A stretch of DNA of 64,000 nt from Pontederia crassipes (taxonomy: Eukaryota > Streptophyta > Magnoliopsida > Commelinales > Pontederiaceae), in the NCBI GenBank assembly GCA_030549335.1, contig CM060187.1, positions 53,526,203-53,590,202 of the forward strand, given 5' to 3'. The translations under genes and the position numbers were made by a program. Shown here piece by piece: positions 1 to 12,217 of the stretch (its first letter is position 1; each line of letters opens with the position of its first letter). The notes beneath the pieces were generated by a model, which was not told where the DNA came from, ran no database searches, and saw nothing but the letters and a program-made list of their open reading frames with translations.

Positions 1-802
1 TCTCCTTCCGACAAGTCAGGATTGTTGATTACATGATGGAATCGTGGAGAGTGGTTCATTATCAAGGTCAGGTGGAGCTTGTGGAGGTTGATGAAGCGAT
101 GGAGGAGATTGTGGTTGTTGTGGCGGTAGATCCTGTGATGGATCAGGAATTGGAATTAGATGACTCATGATTATTCGCAGGGTTCGGAAAATAAGGTTTG
201 TCTTCGAAAAAGGTATCATCAGCGCTAATCCTATGAGAAGTAGGATCATAGCACCTGTAACCTTTTTGAGTTCGCGAGTACCCCAAAAAGATGCACTTGA
301 TTGCTCTAGGAGCTAACTTATCAGTTTGAAAGAGGTGAACAAAACATTGACATCCGAAAACACGAGGTGGGACAGGAAACAAAGACTTTCCTGAAAATAG
401 GAGATGGAATGGAATTTGTCCCTTGAGAACCGATGATAAAACTCAGTTAATGAGATAACCAAAATGACATTTGGCTAATAGGTGGAAAATACTTTCGTAT
501 GGAAGAGGGGGGTGCGAGCAACATCCAGCAAGAGGCGAAGTTTTCGTTCAGCAACAAATGTTTTTACATAGGAAGTTTGATGAATTACACCAACAGATTT
601 AAAAAATGATAAAAGATCAAAATTTACAAACTCAAGTCCATTGTCGCTACGAAAGATTTTAATTGAGGTAGAGAACTGGTTTTTGTTTATGAAAAAAATT
701 CTCGAACAATACGAGGAGTTTCTGTATTCTTTTGCAACATATAAACCCAAGTGACTCTAGAAAAGTCATCTATTAAAACCAAAGAATATTTGAAATGTCT
801 AT

Positions 803-2945
803 TGACGCAGCGAGGGATCGTAAAGTGGAGGAGATTACAACTCTCGGACAAATCATGAAAGAGGTTGATGGTTCAAAGCATCATCAATAACTTTAATCTC
901 AGAATCCACCGAGGCTCGGAATCGTTTATAAAATATTTGGATAATAATTGAATTATAAAAAATAAAAGAGTTCATGCCTATTTATAGGCATTTTACAATC
1001 AAATCTAAACTAATTTAAAAGATAACAATACTAACTACTAAATTCTAGCTAATCTAAAAAGATAAATATAACAACAATAATTACTGAAATGTTATCTTAT
1101 TTCTCCTACATCAATCTCCCTTTCTTCAAAAGAGTTCGACCTCGAACTTTGAAAAATGGAATCGGGAGGTTCACGCTTAATATCCCGCAACGGTCTAATC
1201 TTCTTTCTTAACTCATCAGATAAGTCATTTAAGCCAAGTATATTGTATAGTAGTACCAAATATATTATTATCAAAACTTGGTGTGAAAATACACAACAAC
1301 AACAACAAAGCCTTATCCCACTAGGTGAGGTCGGCTACATGGATCATACGACGCCATATTCGTTGATCCATGTTCATAAGATTCGACATGATTTTATGTT
1401 GGCTGTCGGGGCCTAACACAACCCTCCTCCTTTATCCGGGCTTGGGACCGGCTATAAAATATAGGCGGAGTTTAGTGTGAAAATACAATCTGCAAAAATT
1501 TAAATCTTTGGTGCTGACAAAAACTTTGAGATGCATATCAACTTGAAGAATTTGAAGCAAATCTTTCTTGTTAGTTGATGAATTTAATTCCAACTTTTCA
1601 TCCACCTCTTCTTTTGCCTCAGAAAGAAAATCCAAAATAACTATCTCTTCGGTATTTGTATAGATTTTGATATCTTGAGTAGTTTTTTGTAATTCTTCAA
1701 TTGGATCATAGACAACTTCCAAAGATAATTAATCTTCACAAGATTGCACAGATTCTGCAAGAAAGTCTAAAATAACCAACTCTTCCGTATTTGAATAAAT
1801 TTTAATATCTTGAATAGTTTCTTGTAATACTTCAATTGGAGCATATATAACTTCCAAAGATACTTGACCTTCACAAGATTGCATAGAATCTGATGGAGTT
1901 TGAGAACTTTATTGATTATGTTATCCAATCGTTGCTGAAGCTTCTCAATTGAATTCTTGATATTCTCTAAATGAATTTGAACTTCTTGCATTAAATTTTT
2001 CTTATCTTGTTGAGACTTGTTTGACTGTTGAAAAATAAGATAATGATACGATGAAGGCAAAAAGTGTTGGATAAATAATTTTTTCAACTTTTGCCATGTC
2101 TGGATAGGTGGTTTTTCATGGTAAGCTCGAAGGCGCTTATTATCTTTTCACCATGATAAAGCCCTATTTGAAAATTTGATGACCACTAAATTGACTTGTT
2201 GAGATTCTAGAATATCCCAATAATCAAAGAAGTGATCAACTTTATAAATCCAGTGTAAAAATTCATCAACATGAAAATAACCATTAAATGATGGTGGTTC
2301 TATCCTCATGTTGTTAGTTAAAATAACAAAATAAAATAAAATAAAAAGAATATAAACTAACAAATCATGGGAGACAAAGAAAAATAATGATAAGGATGTA
2401 ACGAATTGGAGATAAGAAAATGGAGAAAAAAAAATCTTTTAAAAGGATGAATCATTTATAAATGATAAGAACAAAAATAAAACAAAAATAATAATAAATG
2501 GACGATGGGGGAGAAGATGAGCACCAAAATGAAGAGGTATATCTCCTCGAAGGCTTTGATACCACTTGACGCAGCGGGGGATCGTAAAGTGGAAGAGACT
2601 ACAACTTTCGGACGAATCACGAAAGAGGTTGATGGTTCAAAGCACCATCAATAACTTTAATCTCGGAATCTATCGAGGCTCGGAATCCACCGAAAAAACA
2701 AAATCACACAGGTTTATGAAATATTTGGATAATAATTGAACTATCAATAATAAAAGAGTTCATGCCTATTTATAGGCATTTTACAATCAAATCTAAACTA
2801 TTTTTTTTTCTGTATCAACCTACCGGTGTCCAGGGTTACTAGCACCTGACTAATTTAAAAGATAACAATACATATTCTAGCTAATCTAAAAAGATAAATA
2901 TAACAATAATAACTACTAAAATATTATCTTATTTCTCCTACATCA
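803..2945 (-). mobile_element. Short Gypsy-type LTR element nested in Copia relic
   Basis: Two similar LTRs flank about 1.45 kb of internal DNA. The left LTR is 803-1112 and the right is 2569-2945; both start TGACGCAGCG and end CTACATCA. The sequence next to the right LTR reads, on the minus strand, as a tRNA-Met primer-binding site (TGGTATCAAAGC), so the element runs on the minus strand. The only recognisable coding relic (about 2363-2148) resembles a Ty3/Gypsy gag, with the motif PPSFNGYFHVDEFLHW. No reverse transcriptase or integrase is visible, so this is a non-autonomous or internally deleted element. Flanks TCTAT and CCTAT look like a 5-bp target duplication with one change. It splits the Copia integrase region and is therefore younger than that element. 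It is broken. The right LTR also carries an extra segment of about 55 bp near 2809-2860. Confidence 0.85.
1294..1474 (-). mobile_element. SINE-like retroposon, head to TTG tail (copy 1)
   Basis: A 181-bp non-coding retroposon. The (TTG)n tail is at its left end, so it runs on the minus strand. It has the family head (starting near AACTCCGCC on its own strand) and the family tail ending GTGGGATAAGGCTTTG. Direct repeats GTGTGAAAATACA at 1281-1293 and 1475-1487 are a clean target-site duplication. It lies inside the Gypsy-type element. The name Au-SINE/Angio-domain is my best guess at the family. Confidence 0.85.
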
Positions 2946-2991
2946 AGCCGACCCTACCTAGTGGGATAAGGCTTTGTTGTTGTTGTTGTTG
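2946..2991 (+). mobile_element. 46-bp tail-only retroposon stub (copy 2)
   Basis: Only the last 46 bases of the SINE/LINE tail are present, from AGCCGACC to (TTG)n. The flanking 16-bp direct repeats at 2930-2945 and 2992-3007 (TATTTCTCCTACATCA) are identical, so this is a real insertion, strongly 5'-truncated. It landed at the very end of the Gypsy-type LTR and so duplicated the LTR terminus. Confidence 0.85.
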
Positions 2992-4818
2992 TATTTCTCC
3001 TACATCACCTATTGTTGGAAACTCGACAAGGACCCCATAAATCAGCATTCACCAGTGAAAATGAACTTTTCTCTCGTTTGTCAAGGCGATGTGGAAAAGG
3101 AGTATGATGATGCATTCCTATTTGATAAGCCTCACACTCAAGAATCTCAGTACTTGAAATTTTGGGAAATTGTCGATGAGGAATAGTCAAACTGAGATGA
3201 CCTAGGCGGCAATTGAGTGGTAGGGAAATGCTGGTAGTGTAGGCTATGTGATTTTGGATTGATGGTTGGAGATAATAGAGTCCATCACGTTCAAATCCTC
3301 CACCAATCTGCTTGATCGTTTGGAGATATTGCAGAATGAAGAAAGAGTCATAAAAAAGTGCTCGACAATTTAAGAATTTTGTCAGATTGACTGATCGAAA
3401 GAAGGCTAAGAGCAAACTTTGGAGCATACATAACATTATCAAAGGAGAGGTCACAAATAACAAAAACTGTGCCAAGGCCGATGACCGGAGAGAGAACCAT
3501 CAGCAACTTTAACATTAAGAGGATTCAATAGAGATTTGAGGGATGAGAAGAATGAGGCATCACCTTTTATGTGTGAGGAGGCACCTGAATATGCAATCCA
3601 GTCAAATAGAGAGAGCAAGAGTACTTGCATGATGCATCAGTTGACGAAGATGCAGGCTCAGTTATAGAAAGAGAGAGAAGACCATCATATTCTTGTTTTG
3701 ATATTAGAATATCCGACTCATTGGTAGTGACAGCATGAACCTTTGGGTGATCAGCAGGATATCCAAACTTTTTCCAGCAACGGTCGGAAGGATGATTGGA
3801 TCGATGACAGTGGTCACAAAAGAATTTACCACGCCCTTTAGAGTCGTTTTATTGTCCACATCCGCGGCCTTTGCCTTTGTCAGGAAAAATTCCTCTTCCA
3901 TGTGTAGCAAGTGTAGATGCATCCGTATGAGGAGAGAAATCATCAATAAGGGAGAGCCGAGCTTAGATTTCTTCAGGGGTCGGAATAGTTCCTTGAGTCA
4001 TCAATTGATCCTTGACTGATTTATATTCATGACCAAGACTGGAGAGAAACTGAACGGATTTAATTTGATCACGTTGTTCTGCCATATTAGGAGAAAGTGG
4101 TGATATTCTGCTCATTCCAAAGGTTAGTCAATATCCCAAAATAATTTTCTAAGGGTTGATCATTTTTCTTGCATGATTGGATTTCTTCAAGGACCTTGTA
4201 AAGGCGAGATATATTGCTTCTATGAGAGTGAAGTTTTTGAAGTACCTCCCATATAGTCTTGGTTAACTTATAAGCCACGACATGTGTAACAACAGATTCG
4301 GCCATGCTATTGAGCATGCTAGAGGCGACCTCATCATTGTCAGTATGTCAGCATCCCAATCTTCTGTACGTTCTTCAGATTTGGTGATGATATGCTTCTT
4401 CCTGTGGAACTCTACATAGCGCTCAAATGTCGTAGACCAGAGGAGATAATTGGTACTATCAAGTTTGATATTGATACTGAGTGAGTGCTGAGGGTGCATT
4501 TAACACCAGAGTTGCTAGATTCAGCTTTTTGATTGGTCATGGTTGAGCACGACGGGTTCCACGGAGAAATAAAGTCAAGCACCGATCTTGAGAACTATGG
4601 ATCTAGGTCGGAATAGACCTATCATCCATCTAGATTGAGGAGAGAAGAAGGATGAGGAGGAAAGGGAGAAGAATGGTAATCAGATCATTACTGTTCTGAT
4701 ACCATATTGAGAAACATGTTTTCTTTTATTATTCATCAAACACTAGCGCCTCCTTATTTATAATAAAGGTAGGAAATACAAGAAGGGAGAATATGCTGAA
4801 ATATTACTCCAGAAAATT

Positions 4819-4854
4819 GCCGACCCCACCTAGTGGGATAAGGCTTTGTTGTTG
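4819..4854 (+). mobile_element. 36-bp tail-only retroposon stub (copy 3)
   Basis: The tail sequence from GCCGACCC to a short TTG run is flanked by near-identical repeats of about 17 bp (TATTACTCCAGAAAATT at 4802-4818 and TATTACTCCAAAAAAATT from 4855). It is a second extreme 5' truncation, in the Copia LTR. Confidence 0.8.
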
Positions 4855-4928
4855 TATTACTCCAAAAAAATTAGGGATATTATCCCACAATATCTGGGAT
4901 ATTATCTCAGGAAATCTGGGATACTAAT

Positions 4929-5126
4929 ACTACAACAACAACAACAACAAAGCCTTATCCCACTAGGTGGGGTCGGCTACATGGATCATACGACGTCATT
5001 CCGCTCTATATTCGTTGATCCATGTTCATGAGATTCGACAGGGTTTTACGTTGGCTGTCGGGTCCTAACACAACCCTCCTCCTTTATTCGGGCTTGGGAC
5101 CGGCTATAAAACATAGGCGGAGTTAT
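4929..5126 (-). mobile_element. SINE-like retroposon, full length (copy 4)
   Basis: About 198 bp, with head and tail both present, tail at the left. The possible target duplication is short (TACTAAT at 4922-4928 and 5127-5133). It lies in the Copia LTR. Confidence 0.8.
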
Positions 5127-5180
5127 TACTAATCCTGAATAATATTGCAAAGATATGAAAAGATATGCAAATCTCAACAT

Positions 5181-6804
5181 TTCCTAAAATTGAAGAGTTA
5201 TTACTTATTTTTGTTATGTTGTTTTGTGAATAATAGATTTTGTATAAAATATCATATCAAACAAGACTACAAGAAAAATGTAGCACATACATAGTATATT
5301 CCTCTCAAAAAATGTACATAATATATAGAAGGAACTTGTCAATGGTAATGGATGACTTCAGTTTCCCTAATTTTATGTTAATTTGTTTTCTTAGAAGCAT
5401 ATTCACAAAAGTACATCAGCTTTTACAAATTTTGCACTGTGGTTGTCTTTAAATTGTAAAGCACATTGTTCTTTCTTGGATATAAACAACTTTTTGAGTT
5501 CTTATGCAACTTGTTACGAAAACTTTATGCGACAAATAATACCATCTCCATGTATGTATTTTCGCTCGTGTTTTTTTAAGACATTTTGTTGTCATTTGAT
5601 GTTCATTCTAGATACACATATCTGAACCCACTTTGAAAAAGCTATTGTTAGATGGAACCTTCAAGTTCTCAGAAAGTTCCTCTATAAATCTTGAAGTATT
5701 TCACACACAAGTTTATAGTTATAATCTTGAAAAGGCTATAGTTATAATTTCTTTATACATAAGTTTTTATTATAATTTCAATTGAGTTCACTCTTCTTAT
5801 CTCCATCATTCCCCTACAGAAAATCTAGCATAAGATCCATAATCTTCTCCCGAAGGTGGGATTATCCCAATGCATTGAGATTTTGAGTCTCGAGAAAGTC
5901 TTATTCTTATTGTTGAGTAGCCTATGTGAAAGTCTAACTTGCATCTTAACTAGTTATTTTGCTCGCAACCAAATATCTTGCATCTAACTTGCATCTTAAC
6001 TATCATTCTTGACATTCACATTGACTAGAAGGGCGGTGTCCATTCATATGGCCACTTGAGTAACAATATGATTTTATCTCCTTTCCATTTCTTCCCTTTC
6101 CAATCTTAGACAAATAAGACATGAAATAATACAAGACCATATAACAACAACAAAAAAATTATTACCATTATTATTATCATAATTAATAATATTAATTTAT
6201 TTAAATTATTACGAATTGCATATTATTATTAATCACTATTTTTGAATATTACATATATTTATTACCAATATTTTCATTTAAAAATATTTATTAGTCTCCT
6301 CAAAAAAGATATTTATTAGTTTATTACCATTACTATATTTGCTTAATTTATTAATTTTTTTTAAAACTCCGCCTATGTTTTATAGCCGGTCCCAAGCCCG
6401 GATAAAGGAGGAGGGTTGTGTTAGGCTCCGACAGCTAGCGTAAAACTCTGTCGAATCTCATGAACATGGATCAACGAATATAGAGCGGAATGACGTCGTA
6501 TGATCTATGTAGCCGACCCCACCTAGTGGGATAAGGCTTTGTTGTTGTTGTTGTTATTAATTTTTAGTTTTTTGTTCAAGTTTTTAGCTGGATTAAATAA
6601 CTTTAATTGGACATTAGTGATAAGGATATTTTAGTAAAATATGTGCATTACCTAGTAATCTTTTATTATAAGTAAACAATGTCATTTGAATTTCTGGAGA
6701 GATATCCTCAAGTTCCTAATTATATTTCCTGCTTCATTCATGTACAAGTCTATTTCCATCTGGGTAATTATCCAATTGCACTTACAGTTCATTCACTTTT
6801 ACAG
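5181..6804. other. Probable intronic DNA between Copia relic and first visible exon
   Basis: AT-rich DNA with no coding region I can support. It holds retroposon copy 5 and ends in a pyrimidine-rich tract and an AG acceptor at 6803-6804, so at least its right part is intron. Upstream exons of the gene ending at 9841 may be hidden here or lie left of the window. Confidence 0.5.
6360..6553 (+). mobile_element. SINE-like retroposon, full length (copy 5)
   Basis: About 194 bp, starting near AAAACTCCGCC and ending in TTG repeats. Target duplication TTATTAATTTTT lies at 6348-6359 and 6554-6565. It sits upstream of the first exon I can see of the host gene ending at 9841, probably within one of its introns. 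Confidence 0.85.
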
Positions 6805-9800
6805 GAGATGCTGAATCTATTTGGAAAATTGAGAAGTTAAGAGCTAAATGTGTGAAACAGCAAACTCTGGCATGTGGCTTTTCATGTGCTAAGGTAATTT
6901 GTTGAATCACTATTAATAACGGTTCTTGATATAAAAAAAATTCTCTTTAAAAAACTCTGGCATGTTGTAATCGCATTATTGAATCACTATTTAATAATGG
7001 GTCTTGATATAAAAAATTCAAGTGTACCTTGATGATATCATCTTGAATCATCAAAACACTTCTATTAAACCGTTGGATTTTCATTTAATGCAGGATTTAC
7101 ATGTGCAATTCCTATCTGTGTCTAGATCACCACTTAACCCTTCTTCAAATTATCCTTCTCAGAATTAGCCCATCACTCCAAACTCAGGATAAAGATTTCC
7201 ACATTTGCCTGAATCTGTATTTGTCAAATGGGTCACGTCAAGAAATAAATTTCTGTTACTTTCATTTATAGAGTATACCAAGATTTAAATGTTGGTGCTC
7301 TTCTGTTTGCAGGGTTATTTACTGGAGCACAATCCAGAAACTGCTGCCGCTACCATTCATTTGCTGCACCAGGTTAGAACTCATTCATACTATCATTACA
7401 CTGTAAACAGATCAATGATTGATATTATTTAGCTTATGCTATATGGACTTAGCTGAGTGCAAGCCCTGTTTGTGTTCTTGAGCAGTAGACTCGGGTTGTA
7501 GGAAATATTTGGAGAATTTCCCCACTGATTTGAAGTGTCCAAGTATCTTGCTGTTTTTAAGTGCTCCATAGACCATTGCTATGTGGCAGCAAAGTGGAGA
7601 ATTGGACTATTAGAGGGGCAAGTTGTAGCACGTGCTGTCTTGCAATTCCTTTTTGGTAGTTAGAAAGAGAATTGTTATTTTTTTAGAAGAAAATAGTTAA
7701 TTGCTCCAAGTATGGCTATTTGAAGAACAGTAACACATCTGGAAAAAAGTCAAAAAGGGGAATGCCCCTTCCAGAACAATCTAATGGCTCATGTTATGCC
7801 ATTTATGGCTAATTCAATGATTTATGTCTCACGTGTTCTAGAACTATTGAGCCAACAACTGCAGGTATTCCAACCACTTTCAGATATCTTTATTTTCGTT
7901 ACCACCATATGCGGTAAACAGTGGCATGTGAACCAAGGTTATGCACAAACACTGTTTCTTTCTTCCTTGTTTGTCTATTAGACCTTCCTGCATTTCAGGT
8001 CCAAGATTTGAATGCTCTCAACCCATAAGTCCTCCAAACGATACCAGATTTTGTGAGAAAAAGAACATTGAATTCAGAGGATCTTTATTTTATGACACAG
8101 ATCACTGCAGTCGGTTGGCAACACACAGATGAGTGCTTAAGAATATTTGTGGACAAAGGCTTTTGGCTAGCTGCTTAGTTCTCTTTGGCCTAAGGAACTC
8201 TGCAATCGGAGAGACTACTGCTAGTCTGCAACTCTAGAGTCCCTTTCAAGAGAAAAAAGGCCAACTGCAACTCAAAATTTCTCCTCAAGACAAGTGCATT
8301 TTCGTTGTGTAAAAATACTACAAAAACTGTCATGCTTGAAAGTAATAAGAAATTCTTGCAAACTCATGATGGTATCAAGAGACTTGGTTGTATAAACAAT
8401 GTTTTTCTTCTATGTAAGACTTGTCTGGACAGTCATTAAGTTTACTGGCCAAAGAAACTACTGTTATTTCTTACCATTCCCTTTAACTCGATGAGCTGTT
8501 AACCTTTCCTTTACATTCAATGCAACAGAACCTACCAGACTCTAAGAAGTCAAAAATCCCAGAGGAGCTACAGGAATTGATCAGCGAATGGCCACTCCAG
8601 GTAGTAAAGAGGCAGAATAAAGAAGACAAAAAGGTAATAGGGCAAACTCTTTGTATGAAATCCACAATCATGAACCACAACTTCTATGACTAAAATTATT
8701 TTAAATATTTTTTTCCTTTGAGTAAGTTATTCCAAATACCTCTCTTGATTTCATTGGAAAAAAAATACCTGCAAAAACTTGTTGAGTTGGTCAATCCTAA
8801 AGACGAATTTTTTTGTCCACATTTACAAGTATTTTGTGAAAAACCACTACAACTTGTATGCAACCTCTGTCTAGTTGCTCTGTCCTCTTTCTGAGGTTTG
8901 TGTATTTTTACCTTGAACTGTATTATGTTACAGGCCTTTTTTAGGTGTTACATGCCTTTTATGTAAATGAATTCGGGTTAATCATCCACTTTTCCTCGGA
9001 GAAAAACTTGTATGCAATCCTCATGAAACATGCCTCAGTTTTTCAAAACTATGATTCTTGCTATCTATTATAAAAGTGTTGATAAATATTACATTCCTGG
9101 ATGCCTATCGGAATGCCTCTACTAAAAAATATGATATGTATATCGATAATATTATATATATATATATATGTACATATGGTGCCTTCCTGAGACAGTTGCC
9201 AAGGACGAGGATATTCAAGGTGCATACGGCCTAGAAGATTCGTTCAATTTGAAAAAAAAACATGTTTTTGGAACAACAATTTACTATTATTAAAAAAATT
9301 GTGAATTTCCATCTTTGCTTTCAAGTGTGATATATCTTTTTTTTGGAGATTCTTTACTTCAGTAAGATGTCAATATTTTATGACTTACATTTTGCTTACT
9401 CTAAGAGAATCAGTATGGTATTTAAGTATGTTTCCACATATTGAGTAATTATATGAGAAGTCAAGAGACGGATAGCTGATAGTTTGTAATAAAGTTCTTT
9501 AATTGTCAATGGTTTCTATTCGACATTCTTGTTGAGTCATTTTCATCTTCCAAGTTGTTTCTTTTTTCAAAGTCCATTTCCCAAGCTTGCTGATCCATGT
9601 AGCCGACACTACCTAGTGGGATAAGGCTTTTTTGTTGTTGTTGTTGTTGTTGCTCTCCTGTCTACATAATATTTCCTTTTCCTGTCTAATATTTTCTAAT
9701 TTATATGTAAACTAGGCATTATCCGAGTCCTTGAGAAGTGATATTCCAGCAATGGTGTCTTCCTTGTTAAACATGGGACTGAATGTTTCTGTGGATCTAG

Positions 9801-9841
9801 AAGAACTTGAGAAACAAGAAGTGAAACAGAAATACGGGTGA
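6805..9841 (+). CDS. 3' part of a multi-exon host gene, unrecognised (possibly PPR-like)
   Basis: Four coding exons join in frame with GT-AG introns: 6805-6893, 7313-7372, 8529-8633 and 9716-9841 (TGA at 9839-9841). The last three begin and end on codon boundaries; the first starts inside a codon, so earlier exons exist but are not seen. The 126 visible residues are hydrophilic and predicted helical, with stretches such as AESIWKIEKLRAKC, ETAAATIHLLHQ, ELQELISEWPLQVVKRQ and AMVSSLLNMGLNV. The pattern recalls the C-terminal end of a mitochondrial PPR or helical-repeat protein, but I do not recognise a specific family. The last intron carries a truncated retroposon. If the gene's upstream intron spans the left edge, it also holds the nested Copia/Gypsy block in antisense orientation. 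Exon structure is well supported; function is not. Confidence 0.65.
9592..9652 (+). mobile_element. Truncated retroposon tail (copy 6)
   Basis: The last 61 bases of the family, starting at GATCCATGTAGCC and ending in (TTG)n. It sits in the last intron of the host gene, 64 bp before the acceptor. No clear target duplication is seen. Confidence 0.75.
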
Positions 9842-12016
9842 ACTCTGGGAATAAACGAGGGGACCGAGTGGGCGAGCCACTTAAAGTTTAATGGATGGAC
9901 ATCAACCTGTCCTCCATCTTTGATTAGGTAATGGTAAAGTCATTCATATTTCTCAGAGATTTGTGTGAAAAGTCCATCTCATTGATGTTGAGACTCGTCC
10001 TTAACCATTGCCTCAGCAAATTATGTTAGTTCATAAGTTCCAAGTGAACCGTGCATTTGTAGAATGTAAACTCTGCAGGCTCAAACAATTTGTTAATAGG
10101 TCTGGAAGGATTGTATCCCCACGAAAGCCAGATTTGATTTGTGCCAAAACCTTCCAAAGGTACGGGCAGATTTGCTTTCTGAATAGAAGTTCTACCGTCA
10201 AACCTGCAATGATGGTCTTTGCTTCACAGCCTCCAAGAGCACATGATCCTATTATTTTTTTTCTATAATTAATGATGATATCTATGCCTACAGTTTAGAG
10301 TTTCTTTTTATCCTAAATATTACACCTAATAATTAAGTGGTAAAATTGAAAAGGGTGTGCTCCTTGAGAAAGAAGTTAGCACTAAGGACACTCTTATGAG
10401 TATTAAATTTATTAGAAAACATGTATCTGCATTTATGACAATCGTACTCTTTCTACCTTCATTATTGGTTTACCTTTGATTTGCATATTTTTATTCTTCC
10501 ACCGTATTGCTTTCGTCATACTACATTGCTCCTATCACGTTCACTTCATTGTCTCTTTCTCGCTTGCCGTTGTGGCTTGTCTCCCTCACATAATTGTTGC
10601 CATTTTCTCTCTTGTCGATCATGATCTTACCATCCAGTTTGGGCAATTAAATTGGATTACCAAGATTTCTAGTCGTCTAAATCCTCTGCCCATCTAAGTT
10701 GATCAAAATCTTCTGCTTCTAATTCTGTAAATTCTTGTTGTGCCGCGGCGACCATATGTGATTTAGTTTTGCGAATGGAAGTTGCAAAAGATGGTGTTTT
10801 CATCCACTATGGGCGCTTGAGAAAGCTTCAATTTGAAGGAAATATGACGAGAAATAAGTTATAGTTTGTGTTCATTATGGTAGCTAAAATTTCATTATAA
10901 CGTTAAAAATACATATTCCAACTTTCCATATAATACAATTTTTTTGTCCCGAGTCAACTAGATGGAAAGAGTATATAATTTTAACGAGGTACTTCGCAGA
11001 TAAGTAATTTTTTGACGAAGTCATCGGTTTGGAACTCTGACTTCTCAGTATTGAGTCCCTGCAAGTTGCTAGTGTTTAGCCATATCTTTATTTGATACAA
11101 ATATCCAAAAGGTAAATTTGTTCACAGAAATGTATATTTTTAAAATTGGATCTCGCCCCTTATAATTTGATGTTTTCAAGTTAATTCGTCCTTGTCCATG
11201 TATTAACGTTGTTTGAAAAGAAAAAGAAAAAAAAAAAAAAAAGGAAACGGGGTCGACGGCAAAGAGACGACAAAGGAAAAAAAGATATGTTTGCATGATT
11301 GAGTTAAAAAAGTTGTCTTTTTTTTTCGTCTTTTAAAACTTTGGCACCGACTCATGGTTTCATGAAGTTGTTGTGGTTTAGTGGAGGCCGCGGAGGCCTG
11401 AGGGCGGCTGATCTCCACTGTTCCATGTTCCATGCACTTCCAAGTTTCAATAAACAAAGAAGGCACAATATCGCCTACGAAAAAGGATAAACTACATATT
11501 TATGGCATAATATTCGATATTTGCAACTAAATTAATTACGATTTTATTTTACGACAGTCCTAAAATTTTGTTCAATTTTTTTTAGCTTATTTCAGTACTT
11601 ACATAAATGTGAGAGTAATACGGTTTATCTTTCTAAGTATAAAAGTTTTTATTAATTTTTTCAAATGATTTTCAAAGGTCTATTTTTTTATTTTATTTTA
11701 TTTTTTGATACGACATATTCATTGTATAAATTAACATAAACCAAATAACTTTATCATCTATGACTTGTGCATGTTTTTTGGTTACTATGATTGTGCATGT
11801 TTTTGGTTAATATAAATTTATGTTAACCAAATAAATTTAATTGTTTCATATAGGGTTCCTGAATGGTGATATCAGATGGAGCCGATTTTTTTTCTCAGAC
11901 TAAATATATTATCAGGAAAAATAAATAATCACTCTTCATTTTTAATATATTGTTAACAGAGCAAAAGTCAGTAAAAAAAAAAAGAGCATGCATGATGGCG
12001 ACCTTCCATCTGCAAG
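9842..12016. other. 3' UTR then AT-rich intergenic DNA
   Basis: The first few hundred bases are probably the 3' UTR of the preceding gene. The rest has short open frames without recognisable domains. I see no gene or clear transposon end. Confidence 0.5.
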
Positions 12017-12024
12017 TATAATAA
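12017..12024 (+). promoter_or_regulatory. Possible TATA box of small membrane-peptide gene
   Basis: TATAATAA lies about 200 bp upstream of the start codon at 12218, which would give a 5' UTR of about 170 bases containing a CT tract. Placement rests on motif and distance only. Confidence 0.35.
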
Positions 12025-12159
12025 ACCCGGCAAAGTCCCCGTCTTTTTTAGAAGGAAATCACAGAAGAGACGTCTAGTTCTAACGAGGGTCGATTCGATT
12101 TGTTGTGGCTGCTACTGCCATCGTGCTCTCCATTGTTCCATCCCAATCCATCTGCCTTC

Positions 12160-12160
<1 letters not shown>

Positions 12161-12196
<36 letters not shown>

Positions 12197-12213
12197 CCTC
12201 CCTCCCTCCTCGT
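12161..12213 (+). repeat. CT microsatellite and pyrimidine tract in 5' UTR
   Basis: Thirty bases of pure (TC)n are followed by CCCTCCCTCCCT-type pyrimidines, ending CGTCCAG directly before the ATG. CT tracts are common in plant 5' UTRs. The ending also looks like a splice acceptor, so a 5'-UTR intron ending at 12217 is possible. Confidence 0.7.
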
Positions 12214-12217
12214 CCAG

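Larger units (their letters stand above)
1..5180 (-). mobile_element. Copia LTR retrotransposon relic, cut by window edge
   Basis: This is an old Ty1/Copia element on the minus strand. Read from right to left it has: an LTR (4708-5180); a primer-binding site matching tRNA-Met next to it (about 4697-4705); gag of the UBN2 type (about 4500-4000); a CCHC-type knuckle region near 3.8 kb; a GAG-pre-integrase and integrase region (3475-3008, resumed at 802-140) with the typical motif FGCQCFVH; and a proline-rich linker at the left edge. The reverse transcriptase, RNase H and second LTR would lie left of position 1. A Gypsy-type element sits inside the integrase region and further short retroposons sit in the LTR. 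The coding region is broken in many places, so this is a fossil. Age cannot be judged from one LTR, but the nested insertions show it is not young. Confidence 0.9.
4708..5180 (-). repeat. LTR of the Copia relic, with two retroposons inside
   Basis: On the minus strand it starts TGTTGAGA and ends TTCTCA next to the primer-binding site, the usual TG...CA form of a Copia LTR. Two short retroposons (4819-4854 and 4929-5126) account for about half of its length. The partner LTR is outside the window. Confidence 0.75.
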
